A DNA stretch of 64,000 bases, taken from positions 1 to 64,000 of the forward strand of contig QXCR01000011.1 of NCBI GenBank assembly GCA_004380135.1, written 5' to 3'. The stretch's first letter is position 1. Each line of letters begins with the position of its first letter. A model generated the notes under the pieces. It ran no database searches. It was not told where the DNA came from and worked only from the letters and a program-made list of their open reading frames with translations. This DNA is from Stemphylium vesicarium (lineage: Eukaryota; Ascomycota; Dothideomycetes; Pleosporales; Pleosporaceae). The translations under genes and the position numbers were made by a program. This document shows positions 1 through 11,598 of this stretch, piece after piece.

Positions 1-1330
1 AGGGGTACCTGCGGCTGTGAAGATGCGGGTTGTGGGGCAGGGTCAGGGTCAGCCGAGGCTCGGGGGAGGGATGGGACGGGTTGGTGAGATGTGGGTATGG
101 TGTTTGGTCTATTGAATCAAAGATTGTGTATGTTTTTCTTAATCGAATCTACGATGGTATTTACTAGATTAGAATCACGTTTAATTTGCTATACTGCCTA
201 TTGCGATGCTTTCTCTGGGGTCTTCGTAATTACGAGGTGGTTGATGAGGTTATCGACATTGATTCGGCCTACCGCTTGTGCCAATCCTGCAAGATTCACA
301 AGTCATTGTACGACGGCACAAGTACCCTGACTTCCGCTTGCTTGGTACAGTGAGTTCGTTCGCACATATGCAGGGGAAAGAGTTGTCCCTTGACCTCGTA
401 GAATGGCGGTCGACCGGACTTGAGATGGCCTTGCGCGTGGTGGCGACAGGACCTCTTCTGCAAAGCTCCTGGTCTTTCTTGCTCCTGACACAGTAGTTTC
501 AGACACTCAGTTGTCAGATGAATCACTAGACACAGCGCCGCAAGGGCCTGGGCAGGTCCGAATACAACTTCCTTGGTAATTCATCACCGCTCATTTTGGG
601 CATGGCCAGATGACGATTGGCAAACATCACTGAATGGAAAGTGGAGACCCGTTGCTGGGGCTACCATTTCAACTCCATGCTGCTGTCTTTCCTTGGGTAT
701 CGACAGGTGATAATTTGGACGGAATTAGGTATTCGAGTGGATAAAGCCCATGGTAGACGTCTTGATATTCTGCATGCGTGATGTGTCATTCCCGGTGCCC
801 AGGTGGCGTTCCAGTGTTGGCATGTCGACCCAACCGAATGAATCATGGGAAGCTTTGACCATGAGGCTGAGACACCACCGACTACATGCCGATCACCCTC
901 ACCCCGCCGCCACCCGACCTCAGTCACTTACCCTCGCGTTCTCGCAGCTTACATCTCTCTCTTACCAGACATCATTCTTTTCTAAAGTTTGCCTCTAGAG
1001 CTATTTTATAGCCTGGTGACACTTCCTTCTCGATACTCGCTACGATTGAACATGAGCAGGCGATTGAGGCCATTGTTTCGAGATCAGTCACAAGGTACGT
1101 CTGACAGTCTGCTGCGCCTTAGGATACATCTTCTACGCGCCGAATGTCCTTAGTTTCTGCGCCGCACTACGAGTGTCGCACTTCTGGCTGCCGGTTTGCT
1201 GTCTGAGATTCACTGCTCACATAACTGACAAACTCCCAGTTTCCGCCACCCATTAGCACATTCCCCATTCACGTTCACGAACACACGAAACTACAATCTT
1301 CGCCACTAGTTTAAGAGCGAAATTTCCTCA
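1..1330. other. Intergenic region, left edge
   Basis: No supportable gene is seen. The first 100 bases are G-rich on the + strand and might belong to a gene outside the window. The short open frames here are under 90 codons and lack recognisable motifs. The last 300 bases before 1331 are the probable promoter and 5' UTR of the NYN-domain gene. Confidence 0.5.
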
Positions 1331-3163
1331 ATGCCTTCACAACCGCTCGATACTGGCTGGGACTTCAGCTCCGTCATTGACCTCATAGGCTCCGGTTCTG
1401 AGGACATACGCTCTCCCACGCTTCGGCCTGCAACACAGCCCCCGCTACCAGCACTACAAGATGGAGGAGTACGCTTGGGAAGTTTCTCGAAACTCTTCGA
1501 GACCCTTGGCTTCTCAGATGTCCCTGCGACACCGCTTCCGCCACTCGACCCTGACTCTGAATTGAGCACTTCCGACGACGCTCTGCTACCGTCTCCAACG
1601 TTTCAGCCAATTCAGACATCAGTCGAACATGTCGAGGCTCCGGTTGAGCAGCCGACAGACACTCTGGAGTTGACTAAGACTCAGCGCAAGAAGGCCCGCA
1701 GACGCGCCGAGAAGGAGCAGATGGAGGAGCAGACCCGTCAGCGGGTCATGCAAGAGACCCTGGATCAGCTCGCCGACGAACGCGAGCAGAGGGAGCACCA
1801 ATACCAACGAGTTTCTTTGCGCAAGCAGTTGGATGAGACTGCCAAAGCATCAACCAAGGGCACCGACGCGGCTGAGACGCCGTGCAAGCCCTCTCGGACC
1901 AACTCACGATCGAATGTGGGCGCCAAAATCAGGCCTACAACCCCTATACACAAATTACCCGTGGAGGCAGTCGAAACCCCACAGACCCAGCAAAAGCGGC
2001 CAAAGACACCCAAGGCTCGCCCGAGCATATTCAAGCGGCCCTCCACGGCACAGCCAACGACCCCTCCGCAACCGCAACAAGCACCGGCCATTATCCGCTC
2101 TACTGCGCCAGCACCAAATCAAGTTCACTACACAACACTGAGCACTCCGGCCCCGCCTCAGCCCCTCATCGTTGAACCACAGCGACCGTCCCTTGCTGCT
2201 ACACCAGTACATCATGGACTTGTTCCACGAACCGTGCGTCCGGTCACTGTGCCAAGGGCTGTCTCGCAGAATACTGTTGCTACACAACCACCCACTACAC
2301 CGACTCCACATGCAAATTCATTCAGTGGAAGGCGACCACTCGTGATTAGGTCGAGGACAGAGCGTCATGTTCATCTATACAACAAGTTGATGAACACGTT
2401 TCCTGAAGATCAAAAGTGGCTGGTGTCGCCGATGCAACTTCTTAATGAGCGGTCATCCGCCCACGGTTTGCATGTCTTTGTAGATGCCTCTAACATCATG
2501 ATTGGTCTCAAAGACATGCTTCGGTACCATGGGTTCCACCACAATGCGTACGATGTTTCCTTTGACAGTCTTGCGCTCCTGATGGAGCGACGTCGGCCTG
2601 TGGCGAAGCGATTCTTCGCTGGCTCACACCGTGAAGCCAACCCACTTCCACACATTGAGAAGATGGTGGAAACGTCCAAGGCGGTCGGTTATGACAGCGT
2701 CATGCAAGAGCAAGTGCTCATTGTCCGTGAAGACTCAGAGAAGAAGAAATTCTTCAACGACGTGAAGAAGATGGGCTGGCACAAGGCTACTCAAATCCGG
2801 TCTGGCAGCGGCAGCGACTCTGAAACGAGTGCACCGGCTCCGAAGACACCCTCAGCTCCGAAATGGGTTGAACAGGGTGTGGACGAGATTCTTCACTTGA
2901 AGATGTGCCAGAGTATCATTGATGCCGAAGAGCCGAGCACCATGGTTCTTGCCACGGGCGACGGGGCAGTTGCGGAGATGTCGGATGGCTTCCTTGCACA
3001 CGTGGAACGAGCTTTGAACCGGGGATGGAAAGTGGAATTGATCAGCTGGGGACAGCAGATCAATGGTGGCTACAGGAAACGGCAGTTCAGAGCCAAATGG
3101 GCAGAGCAGTTCACCATCATCGAATTGGACGAGTTTTTGGAGGATATTATTGATACACCGTAG
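1331..3163 (+). CDS. NYN-domain (PIN-like) putative ribonuclease
   Basis: A single uninterrupted 610-codon frame beginning at ATG 1331. The first ~340 residues are low complexity and rich in Pro, Thr, Ser and Gln. They include a charged, coiled-coil-like stretch around residues 115-170 with many Glu, Arg and Gln. The conserved part is the C-terminal ~240 residues. HVFVDASNIMIG places an acidic residue, Asp385, at the end of the first strand, and LATGDGAVAEM supplies Asp544. That arrangement, strand-Asp early and GDG-type Asp late, is typical of NYN domains of the PIN nuclease superfamily, which usually act on RNA. The family assignment comes from these motifs; the nuclease activity and substrate are inferred. 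Two further acidic residues in a PIN site could not be assigned with certainty. The protein is soluble, with no signal peptide or membrane segment seen. The lack of introns is unusual among the larger genes here. Confidence 0.85.
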   Translation: MPSQPLDTGWDFSSVIDLIGSGSEDIRSPTLRPATQPPLPALQDGGVRLGSFSKLFETLGFSDVPATPLPPLDPDSELSTSDDALLPSPTFQPIQTSVEHVEAPVEQPTDTLELTKTQRKKARRRAEKEQMEEQTRQRVMQETLDQLADEREQREHQYQRVSLRKQLDETAKASTKGTDAAETPCKPSRTNSRSNVGAKIRPTTPIHKLPVEAVETPQTQQKRPKTPKARPSIFKRPSTAQPTTPPQPQQAPAIIRSTAPAPNQVHYTTLSTPAPPQPLIVEPQRPSLAATPVHHGLVPRTVRPVTVPRAVSQNTVATQPPTTPTPHANSFSGRRPLVIRSRTERHVHLYNKLMNTFPEDQKWLVSPMQLLNERSSAHGLHVFVDASNIMIGLKDMLRYHGFHHNAYDVSFDSLALLMERRRPVAKRFFAGSHREANPLPHIEKMVETSKAVGYDSVMQEQVLIVREDSEKKKFFNDVKKMGWHKATQIRSGSGSDSETSAPAPKTPSAPKWVEQGVDEILHLKMCQSIIDAEEPSTMVLATGDGAVAEMSDGFLAHVERALNRGWKVELISWGQQINGGYRKRQFRAKWAEQFTIIELDEFLEDIIDTP

Positions 3164-5771
3164 GGACAACTGTCACCAACGGCCTCATGTATCGATGTCG
3201 GATTAGTTGCATGGATGCTAGCAGGCGTCTGGAAGCATTGTACAGCATGACGTCTTCATTGTCGGTCTTCCCCAGCATTGTCTTGTTTATTTGTTCAAAG
3301 TTGTTGCCAATTGCGGCACATTTCTTTTCTAGCGATTCATGTTCCTATTTGCTATCTGCGAAGCCTATCTAGTGTCTTCTCATAGCACGACTTTACTATT
3401 AGTTTCTAATGTACAATGTATATAGCGGAACACGGGACAATAACTGGTTCCTGAATATCATTTCCCAACTCCGTCTGTGGTGGGGCTCTCTTTCTCCCTC
3501 TCCCTCTCTGTTGCTCCACCGTCTCCGAGTTACCCGAGACCCGCCCTTCTTCTGTAGTAGTGTTGTCTATCACGATTAGCATTTCCCCTCCTCCCTTGCT
3601 CGCGTGCGGGCAGTAGCCGACACCGAGAAAAAAACGTGCAAGGGGGGGTTGTCTGTCTGCCTGTTAGTCTGGGAAAGGAGGATTACCCGACTCCCGCGCT
3701 CGGACCCCCGTGTGGGCTGAGTTGCAATTTCGCGCGGGACGGGAAGGATACGACGGAGGAAAAGAAAATGTATGAACGAGACTAGTTAGTTGGAGAGAAG
3801 AGAGAAGACTGGCCTATGAAGACGCGATCCTTTTGTTTTTGTTTTCTTCGCGTGCAGCCACCTGTTCCTGGATGCTGTGAAACACTGGGTTGATGTTGTG
3901 TGGATGCATGGACATGTCTGTGTGTTTGTGTGACAGTTCAACGGCGGGCAATCGGGTGTTTTGCACGTTTGTTTTGTTGGGGGATTTGCAAGGTTGTGCT
4001 TCGGGGGAAAGAGCAGTTGGGCATGGGAGAATGCACGAAGCACATGGGAATCTCTTGCGCGCTGCCCAGAGTCTTCTCAATGCGGAAGCGAAGGGGGAGT
4101 TTTAACGAGATTGTGATGATCGTGATCGAGACTCTTCTATGCTGTGATGGATGCCTGCCTAGTGAATAAGGCAGATTTTTCTCTTTCTATTGGATCATGT
4201 GTTCGCACGAGGTGGTCTTTTTCCCTTGTTTACTAGAGCGGGACAGGAGTTTAAACAGAGCGCTAAGCTGCATGGGAAACACGACTGCCGTGACTCGTGG
4301 GAGTTGGTGTTGTGCGAGGAGACTAGGTTCGTCCGATCGTCCGACTTTTACGCGCGAAAAAGTTGCATGGATGCAGGGATGACGGTGCGGCAAGATGTGT
4401 GATGGTGACAAGGAAAAAGGAAATTGCGCATCGCATCGCAAGCAAAAGCGCCGTTTAGATCGGTAGTGGAACCCGAGCAGAAAGCGAGAAAGAGCGAGAA
4501 CGAGGCGCAGAAAGAGAGAGGGAAACGAGAGCCAAGCGCTTCACGGGTGCGGATCTTGCGAGATGCCGAGGGCGTCTATTCAGACGACTAGTCGGATGAT
4601 ACAGTCAGCGGGCGCTTTTTTCTGCTTGAGGCGGTGGAGGGGAGTGATTGGTAAGTTAGAGTCAGACAAGCGGACTTTAGGATGCGGCGATGCGGCGATG
4701 CGGCGATGCGGTGATGCGGTGATGCGGTGATGCGGTGGAGATGGTGCGAAAGTTTTAGCATTTGCATTGTCGCAAGGCCGAAAGGATGGCCGTGGTTGTC
4801 AGACAGCATGTTTCGTGTACCTTGAGGCTGGGTTGCGCCCTGCGAGTGAGACATGAGACATGGTGTGGACGAGTCACAGCTGCGGCTACTCTACATAGCC
4901 AAGTCAGTGTGAGGCTCACCAGCGCATGCTCGTATCCCCGTACAGAGCGAGCAGGGGTCAGTCATGGAGGATTCGAGCCTCTGTCAGGCTAGAAGTCGAT
5001 TTACGCTCACGATGCGGTCAGCGGCATGTTGATGTCATGGCGAGCTAAGGTAGCGTCTAACGCACCGCTGCATCACTCTTGCGCCTGGCTAAGGGCAGTT
5101 TCTGCATAGACGGGTCCCGTAGAATCCATGAGTCCACGGCGTACGGACCACGACGGCTGTGAAAGCTGCAAGGGCACCGCCTTGGGCGTGCTACGCAGAT
5201 GGGTTTTTTGCTGGTTTGGATGCCTATCACCAGGGGTGGTCGATTGGAGCTCTCGTGCTGCATCATTACACACGACCAAGATAAGTGTGCAGCTGCAAAA
5301 CAGTTGCCCAAGGATAGCCGCCAGGGTTAATAATCAGCCATTGCTGACCACAATAGCCATGGAAACATTGATGCGAATCCTAGGCAAAGTCGACTGCGTC
5401 AGGGCTGTAAACGAAATTGAGTGCATCCTCCACCTAACCCGCTCCGTCGTAGCCGCTCACGTCGCGGACCTAATTTGACACCCCGGCGCAGTGCAAGCCT
5501 CAGCCATCCGGAGCTTCCACTACGCCTGCCCAGTGCCTTTCATAATCCTTAGTCCGCCCTCTTCCGATTCTACTTTGCCTTTTGATCGCTCGCCCCTCGT
5601 CTCGCAAAAACGAAAGAAAAGAGAGGCTTTCCGACAAAGTCTCTTTTCTCCCTCAAGTAGCCTTTGGTCGCGTGTGTATCTCTGTGTCGCCGTTTCCCTC
5701 CCTCTCCCCCCTTCAAGCCAGCCACTGCGCCACAGACGGATCCCCCGACCGACCGAGCCCGTGTATTCACC
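3164..5771. other. 2.6 kb intergenic region
   Basis: No gene is recognisable on either strand. Open frames are below about 120 codons and have no conserved motif. The region carries an 8-bp tandem repeat at 4681-4736. A pyrimidine-rich stretch at roughly 5640-5720 precedes the Aur1 start codon and is likely its core promoter and 5' UTR. Confidence 0.6.
4681..4736. repeat. 8-bp tandem repeat, 7 copies
   Basis: Three copies of GATGCGGC are followed directly by four copies of GATGCGGT. Unit length and copy number were read directly. The split into two homogeneous blocks suggests separate expansion of two unit variants. Confidence 0.9.
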
Positions 5772-7230
5772 ATGACCAACAAGAGTTACCTCGCATTTCT
5801 TGACAACAGCACTGCTTCGGATATGCTTTCGCGCACCACCGTCCCGGGCCTGTCTGCCCTGCCCAGTCTTATCCCCTACCGCGTCCGCAGGAAGTGGAGG
5901 GCCACCAAGTCGCGTATACGCGGTCGCCAGTCGCCAACGTCATCCATCGCCTCGCTCGAGACTTCATGGTCGCCCTCGGATACCCTGCGCTCGCTGCGCA
6001 CCCATTCCTGGTCCATATACGATGCCCAGTACCTGTTCCTGGCCATCGTCGCCATCTTCTCCCTGTCGGTGAGCGAGGCGCCTGGCCCGTTTGCGAAGAC
6101 GTTTATCGCGACGCTGCTCATGACGGGCTTGTGTTTACCCATCACACGCCAATTTCTGCTCCCATTACTTCCTACTCTTACATGGCTATTCCTTTTCTCT
6201 AGCTGCAAGTACGTATTCCTCAGTGCTGGCTCCTTGCGGATTTGGGCAAACATGCTGACATGTGTCGCCAGATATATTTCCGCAGACTACCGACCGTCCA
6301 TCTGGGTCCGCGTGCTCCCCGCCCTCGAGAACATCCTATACGGTGCCAACCTCAGCAATATCCTGTCTGCCCACAAGCACACGGTCCTCGATATCCTTGC
6401 CTGGTTGCCTTACGGAGTCGTCCACTACGTGTCACCCGTCATTGTCAGCGCATGCATGTTCATTTGGGGCCCTCCTGGAACACTCCCTATCTGGGCTCGC
6501 GCTTTCGGATACATGAACATCACCGCTGTCCTGATACAGATCGTCTTCCCATGCTCCCCGCCATGGTACGAGAACGCTTACGGTTTGGCCCCGGCCAACT
6601 ATAGCATTCCCGGAGACGCCGCAGGACTCAAGGCCATCGATAAGCTTACCGGCATTGATCTCTACACCTCCACCTTCCTCGCCTCCCCCATGGTCTTTGG
6701 TGCTTTCCCCTCATTGCACTCTGGGTGGGCTACTCTCGAGACGCTGTTTATGGGACATGTTTTCCCTAGGCTGTTCCCCGTCTATGTCTTCTATACAATG
6801 TGGCTGTGGTGGTCGACCATGTACTTTTCGCACCACTACGCCATTGATCTCGTTGCTGGCAGTCTGCGTAAGTTTCAATTCTCGCCTTGCCCCAATCTTT
6901 GCTAACATTCCATCAGTCGCCGGTATCTGCTACTTCTTCGGCCGCGCCAACTTTCTGCCCCGCCCCCAATCCGACAAGGAATTCCGATGGGATTACGACT
7001 ATGTCGAGGTTGGCGACCCAATGGACGGTGCTGGCTACAGCATGCTCGACATCTACGAGGAATTCCAGCCACACTCCGACTCGGACGACTGGGCTAGCGG
7101 TTCTTCCTCGTCCTACTCCACCGGCGGCCGAAGCCCAATCGGCGCCCGTTCGCCCACCGACGACAACGGAAGCCTCTGGGACGGCGACACAGTCGGATCC
7201 GACACCGAACACACGTCTCGCAAAGACTAA
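5772..7230 (+). CDS. aur1: Inositol phosphorylceramide synthase catalytic subunit
   Basis: Transfers phosphoinositol from phosphatidylinositol to ceramide in the Golgi to make IPC, an essential fungal sphingolipid step and the target of aureobasidin A. Three exons: 5772-6208, 6272-6867 and 6917-7230, encoding 448 residues. Intron 1 (63 nt) is open in frame, but removing it gives the family-like SCKYISADYRP, with a CTGAC branch site. Intron 2 (49 nt) has a GTAAGT donor. The protein is strongly hydrophobic, with several membrane segments between residues ~85 and 365. The PAP2-type active-site motifs are present: FPSLHSG with His295, and HHYAID with His334 and Asp338. The C-terminal ~90 residues are acidic and Ser-rich, probably cytosolic. 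The start is the ATG in the CACC context at 5772. An upstream ATG in frame would add low-complexity sequence only and was rejected. Confidence 0.95.
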
Positions 7231-7477
7231 ACCCCACGACTCCTCTACACCTCCGCTTCATACTCATACTCTCATCTCTAAGCTCGCACACCACCCACCC
7301 ACACGCACACCCCAGGTGACGGCCTTTACGACCTATGCATCGGAACCGGAGTTTTTTGTTTGCGAAGCATTTCAGCGTTTCCATGAATTTTTCATCATGG
7401 ATAATTAACGGCATAGAATATCTTGGCGTCTTCTTCTACCGCGTAGAAACCGACGAATTCCCATGTATACATGCATG

Positions 7478-7514
<37 letters not shown>

Positions 7515-8256
7515 GACAGGAACCCCACATCCCTTCTTCTCGTGGGCGATATTCCTCCACAACGCCAAAGTCGCGTGATTTATTAGTAACTCTTTTTTCT
7601 TTTTTGATACCCAAGTCGGTCGCTTCTTCTTCTTTTGTCAACTTTTTGTTGAAACAAAAGTTGGACACGTTTTGTTAAAAAACCCCACATTCGCTTCAGC
7701 GCCCAGCCGCCTACCCCCTCTTCTTCTTTCTTGTCAGAGCGGCTGGACGTCTGCAATAGGGGGTTTGATGATATGGTAGGATACGGATTGCTATGCATTG
7801 TTGAATGACGGGAGCTTGGAATCCGCTATCTTGAGCTGAGGAGCCCGGTGGATTGAGAGTGGCTTTTCTTATAGCCTTCCCCCCTGCTACCGAATGGGTC
7901 TATTATTACTAGTGTAATGCTTAATGGAATGGAAATGGTTGAATGAACCAAAAAAAGCTACAGACTCCTCAAGATTGATTCGCTGTGAGGTTCAAGTGCG
8001 CATGTTGCTCGATGAGGTACTGCAATCAACACATCTTTTTGTCCCTGGGAATGCGAACAATCTGTGGTATGGAAAGAGCAACATAGAAGTGCAAAGAGGA
8101 TTGGGGGTTGGTAATAGTATCATTTCAGCCCGTCTATCTGCATACATGTCGTACCCGGCCATGTTCACCAGCATCCACATAGATGCTCGTCAGAGATGTA
8201 CTACTGTCTCCCAACTTCAAATACTCCAATCTGCAAACCCACACACAAGCAGCGGT
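7231..8256. other. Convergent intergenic region between aur1 and apl2
   Basis: Contains the 3' ends of two converging genes and a (CAT)12 microsatellite. No additional gene is seen. Confidence 0.6.
7478..7513. repeat. (CAT)12 microsatellite
   Basis: Twelve perfect CAT units lie about 250 bp downstream of the aur1 stop codon, probably in or near the 3' UTR. A frame through it would encode poly-His or poly-Ile, but there is no sign that it is translated. Confidence 0.95.
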
Positions 8257-10800
8257 TTAGAATAAGTCAAGAAGGTCTTGGTTGCTCTTCTTACTCTGGT
8301 CTCCGCCTAATTGTTGGGTTGGTGGTGGGGGCTGGTTAGTCTCCATGCTCATGCTTGCAAATCCGTTCATGATGTCGTCGTTGCTCATTTGGGTGGGTGG
8401 AGCAGGTGCAGCTCCACCACCGCCTCCGCCTCCATCTCCGAACAAGCCTAATAGATCGTCCATATTAGATTGTTGCTGAAGAGGAGCGTTGACCGCTGGT
8501 GATCCGACACGTTGTGGCGTACCGGCGAGACCCTCCAGACCAGAAGCGCCTGATGTGGGTTGCTTCTGCATGGAGGCGGGCGCGGAACCATCGAAATCGA
8601 TATCCAAAAGGTTCTCAATGTTTGTAGGCGTTTGTCCACCGGCAGCGGCGGCAGCTGCTGCGGCAGCGATGGGATTCTCTCGTGCTTCTTCTTGTTGCTC
8701 CTCGATGGCGGCTCGTTGCATTGCCTCTGCACCAAACCTGCCCTGTCCAAGGAAGGCTTCCGGTGGCTTGTGGTAGACCGAAGCCAAGGTGGAAAGTTCG
8801 GTGAGTAAGTTTTCCAGTAGTTGAGGGGGTAGTGATCGTATTGTGGATGTGATTGGGGGTTTGTCTGCGAGAACAATGTCCTAATAAAGTCAACAACTGT
8901 CCAAACAGCATCTTAGGAAGATTTTGTACCTTGGTGATTTGTGGGTCACTGGAAAGCAAACGCCAATAGACATAGGCTCGGTCTCGGATATCTGGGTTGT
9001 CGTTGTCCGCGGTAGCGGCTTGCAAAACCTTTTTCACCAACCCTTGTGCTTGATCTGGCTTCTTCAAGAACAGCTTGACGACAGCTGTGAGGATTTGAAG
9101 TTGTGTCTGGTGTCTGTTAGCTCTGTTCCCGTAGGTCGATGCGTACAACCTACCTGGGTGAATTCTTCGGCAAACGTGTCGACAAAGTTTGACAAGATTT
9201 CGCCGGCGTTGTTGATCTTCTCGGCATATTCTCCCACGATCCAGATTAGAGACGCTCGCGCATTGGGCTCATCCAGCTCATCTATACACTGGCAAAGCGT
9301 CGGTATTATGCCCTCGTAACCGGGGTACTTTCGGAAGATGTCCTTGATGACTACTATCGCTTCTTGAACGACATAGTTGACTTTGGTGTTGATAAGGTCG
9401 AGCAGTGTATTGACACACTTTTCGCTCGCGCTTTCGATCTTGATAGCAACCTGGCCAATGGCCTTTACGGCTCGTCGCACAAAGTCCATGTCCACCTCCA
9501 TGGCGTACTCCTTCAACTCGGCCAGTAGTTGATCTACATTCTTGTCATTCGCTATCCGTACCATGATTTCGAGTTTTTGCATCTTCAGGTACGGGGGGTC
9601 GTTGTATTTGCAGAAGAAGACGCGCATTTCTTTGCTGAGGATGTCGGATTGTTTCTGGAGGAGAAGATCGATGTTCCGTAGCGCGACGTACTGTACTTCT
9701 GGAGCAGAAGAAACGAGGGTGACTGGTTAATTAGCAAGATTTCTAGTACTGCGCGGGACAGGACGTACCTAGCGGGGGCGCCATCTTCTTTGAGTACGAC
9801 TTCATCATTTCGGGAGAAATGTTTCGCATGTGCAAAAAGACAACCTTGACAGCCGCCAAAACCACACTGGGATTAACGTGCTGGAACTGTGGAACAACTC
9901 GTTCGCAAATGTGCTCTGACTCCTTGACGTCCACCGCCTTGTAGTCTGCCAGGGTGGTGAGTAAAGTCACGCGCCCCCATTCTGTGCACTCGTTCAGGGC
10001 TAGAAGCATCTTCTTGAGTTGTGTCGAGGTGATTACGAGGGCCTTGGTTTGGGGCGCAGACTCCTGGATTTCGACTAGCGCTGTAACTGAGTTGGCGACT
10101 ACCATGGGGTTGGGGTCGCCGACAAGTTCTTGGAGCTGCTCGAGGAAGCCGTTCTCAATGCACATGTCGGGCGCTAGATCGAAGAGCTTAGCCACACACA
10201 ATGCTGCCGTCTTTCGTACATATGGCGATTCGTCTCTTAGTGTTTTCCGTAGCGGCTCCTCCATGTAATCGACCATCTTGTCGACACGAATACATCCCAT
10301 TGTCCGTATCGCTAATGCTCGTATGAGGGGATTCGGGTCTTCCGAGTCTTGAACGAAGGTGTTTACGGCGAGAATACAGAGGTCGGGGTGTGATTTGGCG
10401 TAGTTCCTGGGGCACAATATTAGCCTCTAATCCTACCGCAGGGTGGAATGTACACACATGAGGTATAAGTATACCAGCTTCTTCTGGTCCAGATCGGCGG
10501 TTGCGATGTTCTTGAGTACATCAGGAAACAATGCAGACACATCCTTGCCCAGTGTCATGGACATGATGGTCTTCTGAATGGCTTCTTTCCTGCCACAGTC
10601 TTAGCACCCGGGCCAATACGTATTCCATATTTCTGGGGGCTCACCGTTCGTAGGCATATTGAGAACTAAAGGCAATAGTCAGTTGGATGAACAGCTATAC
10701 TCGTTCCAGGGGCAGTTTCATACACCAGGCCTGCCCTCAACTCGAACGTCTCCCCCTTGCGCGGTGGCGCAAATGCGCCTCTTATTCTATTGACGGCCAT
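8257..10800 (-). CDS. apl2: AP-1 clathrin adaptor complex, beta subunit (beta-adaptin)
   Basis: Large subunit of the AP-1 adaptor, which sorts cargo into clathrin vesicles at the trans-Golgi and endosomes. Seven exons on the minus strand: 10724-10800, 10645-10665, 10458-10589, 9769-10406, 9154-9722, 8930-9106 and 8257-8880, giving 745 residues. The start MAVNRIRGAFAPPRKG and the HEAT-like trunk (VLKNIATADLDQKKLVYL, RALAIRTMGCIRVDKM, GEYAEKINNAGEI) are diagnostic of beta-adaptins. After residue ~580 there is a Gln/Ala/Gly-rich hinge with DLLGLFGD and a terminal DLLDLF, which look like clathrin-box motifs. It then stops without an ear domain, at a length close to yeast Apl2 (726 residues, from memory). 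That favours AP-1 over AP-2, whose beta subunit normally keeps the ear. Exon 2 is only 21 nt. Confidence 0.95.
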
Positions 10801-11109
10801 GTTTATGGGAACGCCGTGGCCAGTTGCTCAGCCAAACCCCTCCTGCTCCGGCTTGTGACGTCGGATCTTCGTACTCGATCGGTTCGGAAGGTTATAAATT
10901 CGAATTCCCCGGTCGCTCGGGGAGAGAATCGAGAAATTGCTATGGTTAAACGTAAAGTGGTTGTGCGGGGAGGGAAATGCGGGAGAAGTTAATGTTCGGC
11001 GAGCTTCGCGACTGCCACCTTGATGATACGGTCTGTGCGTCGGATCGCATCTAGCCCAATGCTTCGACCCTTCAGCCACCGTCATCCAGCCATCACGGGG
11101 AAAGCAACA
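10801..11109. promoter_or_regulatory. Putative bidirectional promoter apl2 / 57-aa gene
   Basis: A 309-bp gap separates the start codon of apl2 (minus) from that of the small gene (plus). It includes a TATAAATT sequence near 10892-10899. The shared-promoter role is inferred from head-to-head spacing only. Confidence 0.4.
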
Positions 11110-11392
11110 ATGGTAAGTTCCAGCAGCCATAATTTGTAGAACTTGGTTTTAATACAGAGTGGTAGCCTTCCAATCTGCCAAATCTACGCCGACTCTTCGT
11201 CGACGCGCGTAGCGAAGCCGAAGAGAGCGCGTACTCAAGGAAGGCCGTACGTTCTCCCAGAGCCTCAAATGTAGGGGTATACCTTGACTAACGATGCCGT
11301 AGTTCTACAACCTCGCCATTTTCGTGTCTTCTATTGCCATTTTCAGTCTAGTAGCGCAGCGAATGGCTTCCGCAAAGACCATCGCTTCGTGA
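11110..11392 (+). CDS. Small single-pass membrane protein, 57 residues, unknown function
   Basis: Three exons were read by hand: 11110-11112 (only the ATG), 11166-11246 and 11303-11392. Intron 1 starts GTAAGT immediately after the start codon and ends at TAG 11165. Intron 2 has a GTACGT donor and a textbook TGACTAAC branch site 12 nt before its acceptor. Together they give one open frame of 57 residues. The N-terminal half is charged (LRRLFVDARSEAEESAYSRK). It is followed by a hydrophobic segment (FYNLAIFVSSIAIFSLVAQR) long enough for one membrane span, and a short tail. The size and shape resemble small mitochondrial inner- or outer-membrane subunits, but I cannot name the family. An alternative acceptor (CAG 11157) would put exon 2 in the wrong frame. 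Confidence 0.6.
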
Positions 11393-11598
11393 TCTGCAGC
11401 ATACCAAAGGACTCACTTCATGTCGACTGTATAGTTTTCAGTTGTTTTACCACGTTTTACATGGCTATTTAATACCAGAAATTCGTACTTCAGCCACTCA
11501 TGCAAACTTATTATCGCGCTACTATTATACAGCGACCCTGTGGTCGGCGCTTCTCATCATGTGCATCTGGTGAGACTCCCATTTTTTGCATCTGGCCC

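Noticed and set aside
4960..5000. tRNA-like T-arm (GGAGG-ATTCGAG-CCTCT)
   Set aside because: The loop is out of register with the conserved TTCRANN positions, and no acceptor or anticodon stem can be paired around it.
5128..5478. 116-codon open frame upstream of aur1
   Set aside because: No recognisable motif; frames of this size are frequent by chance in this GC range.
7463..7678. Open frame with a poly-His run (and poly-Ile in another frame)
   Set aside because: It is produced by the (CAT)12 microsatellite in the aur1 3' flank; no start context or homology.
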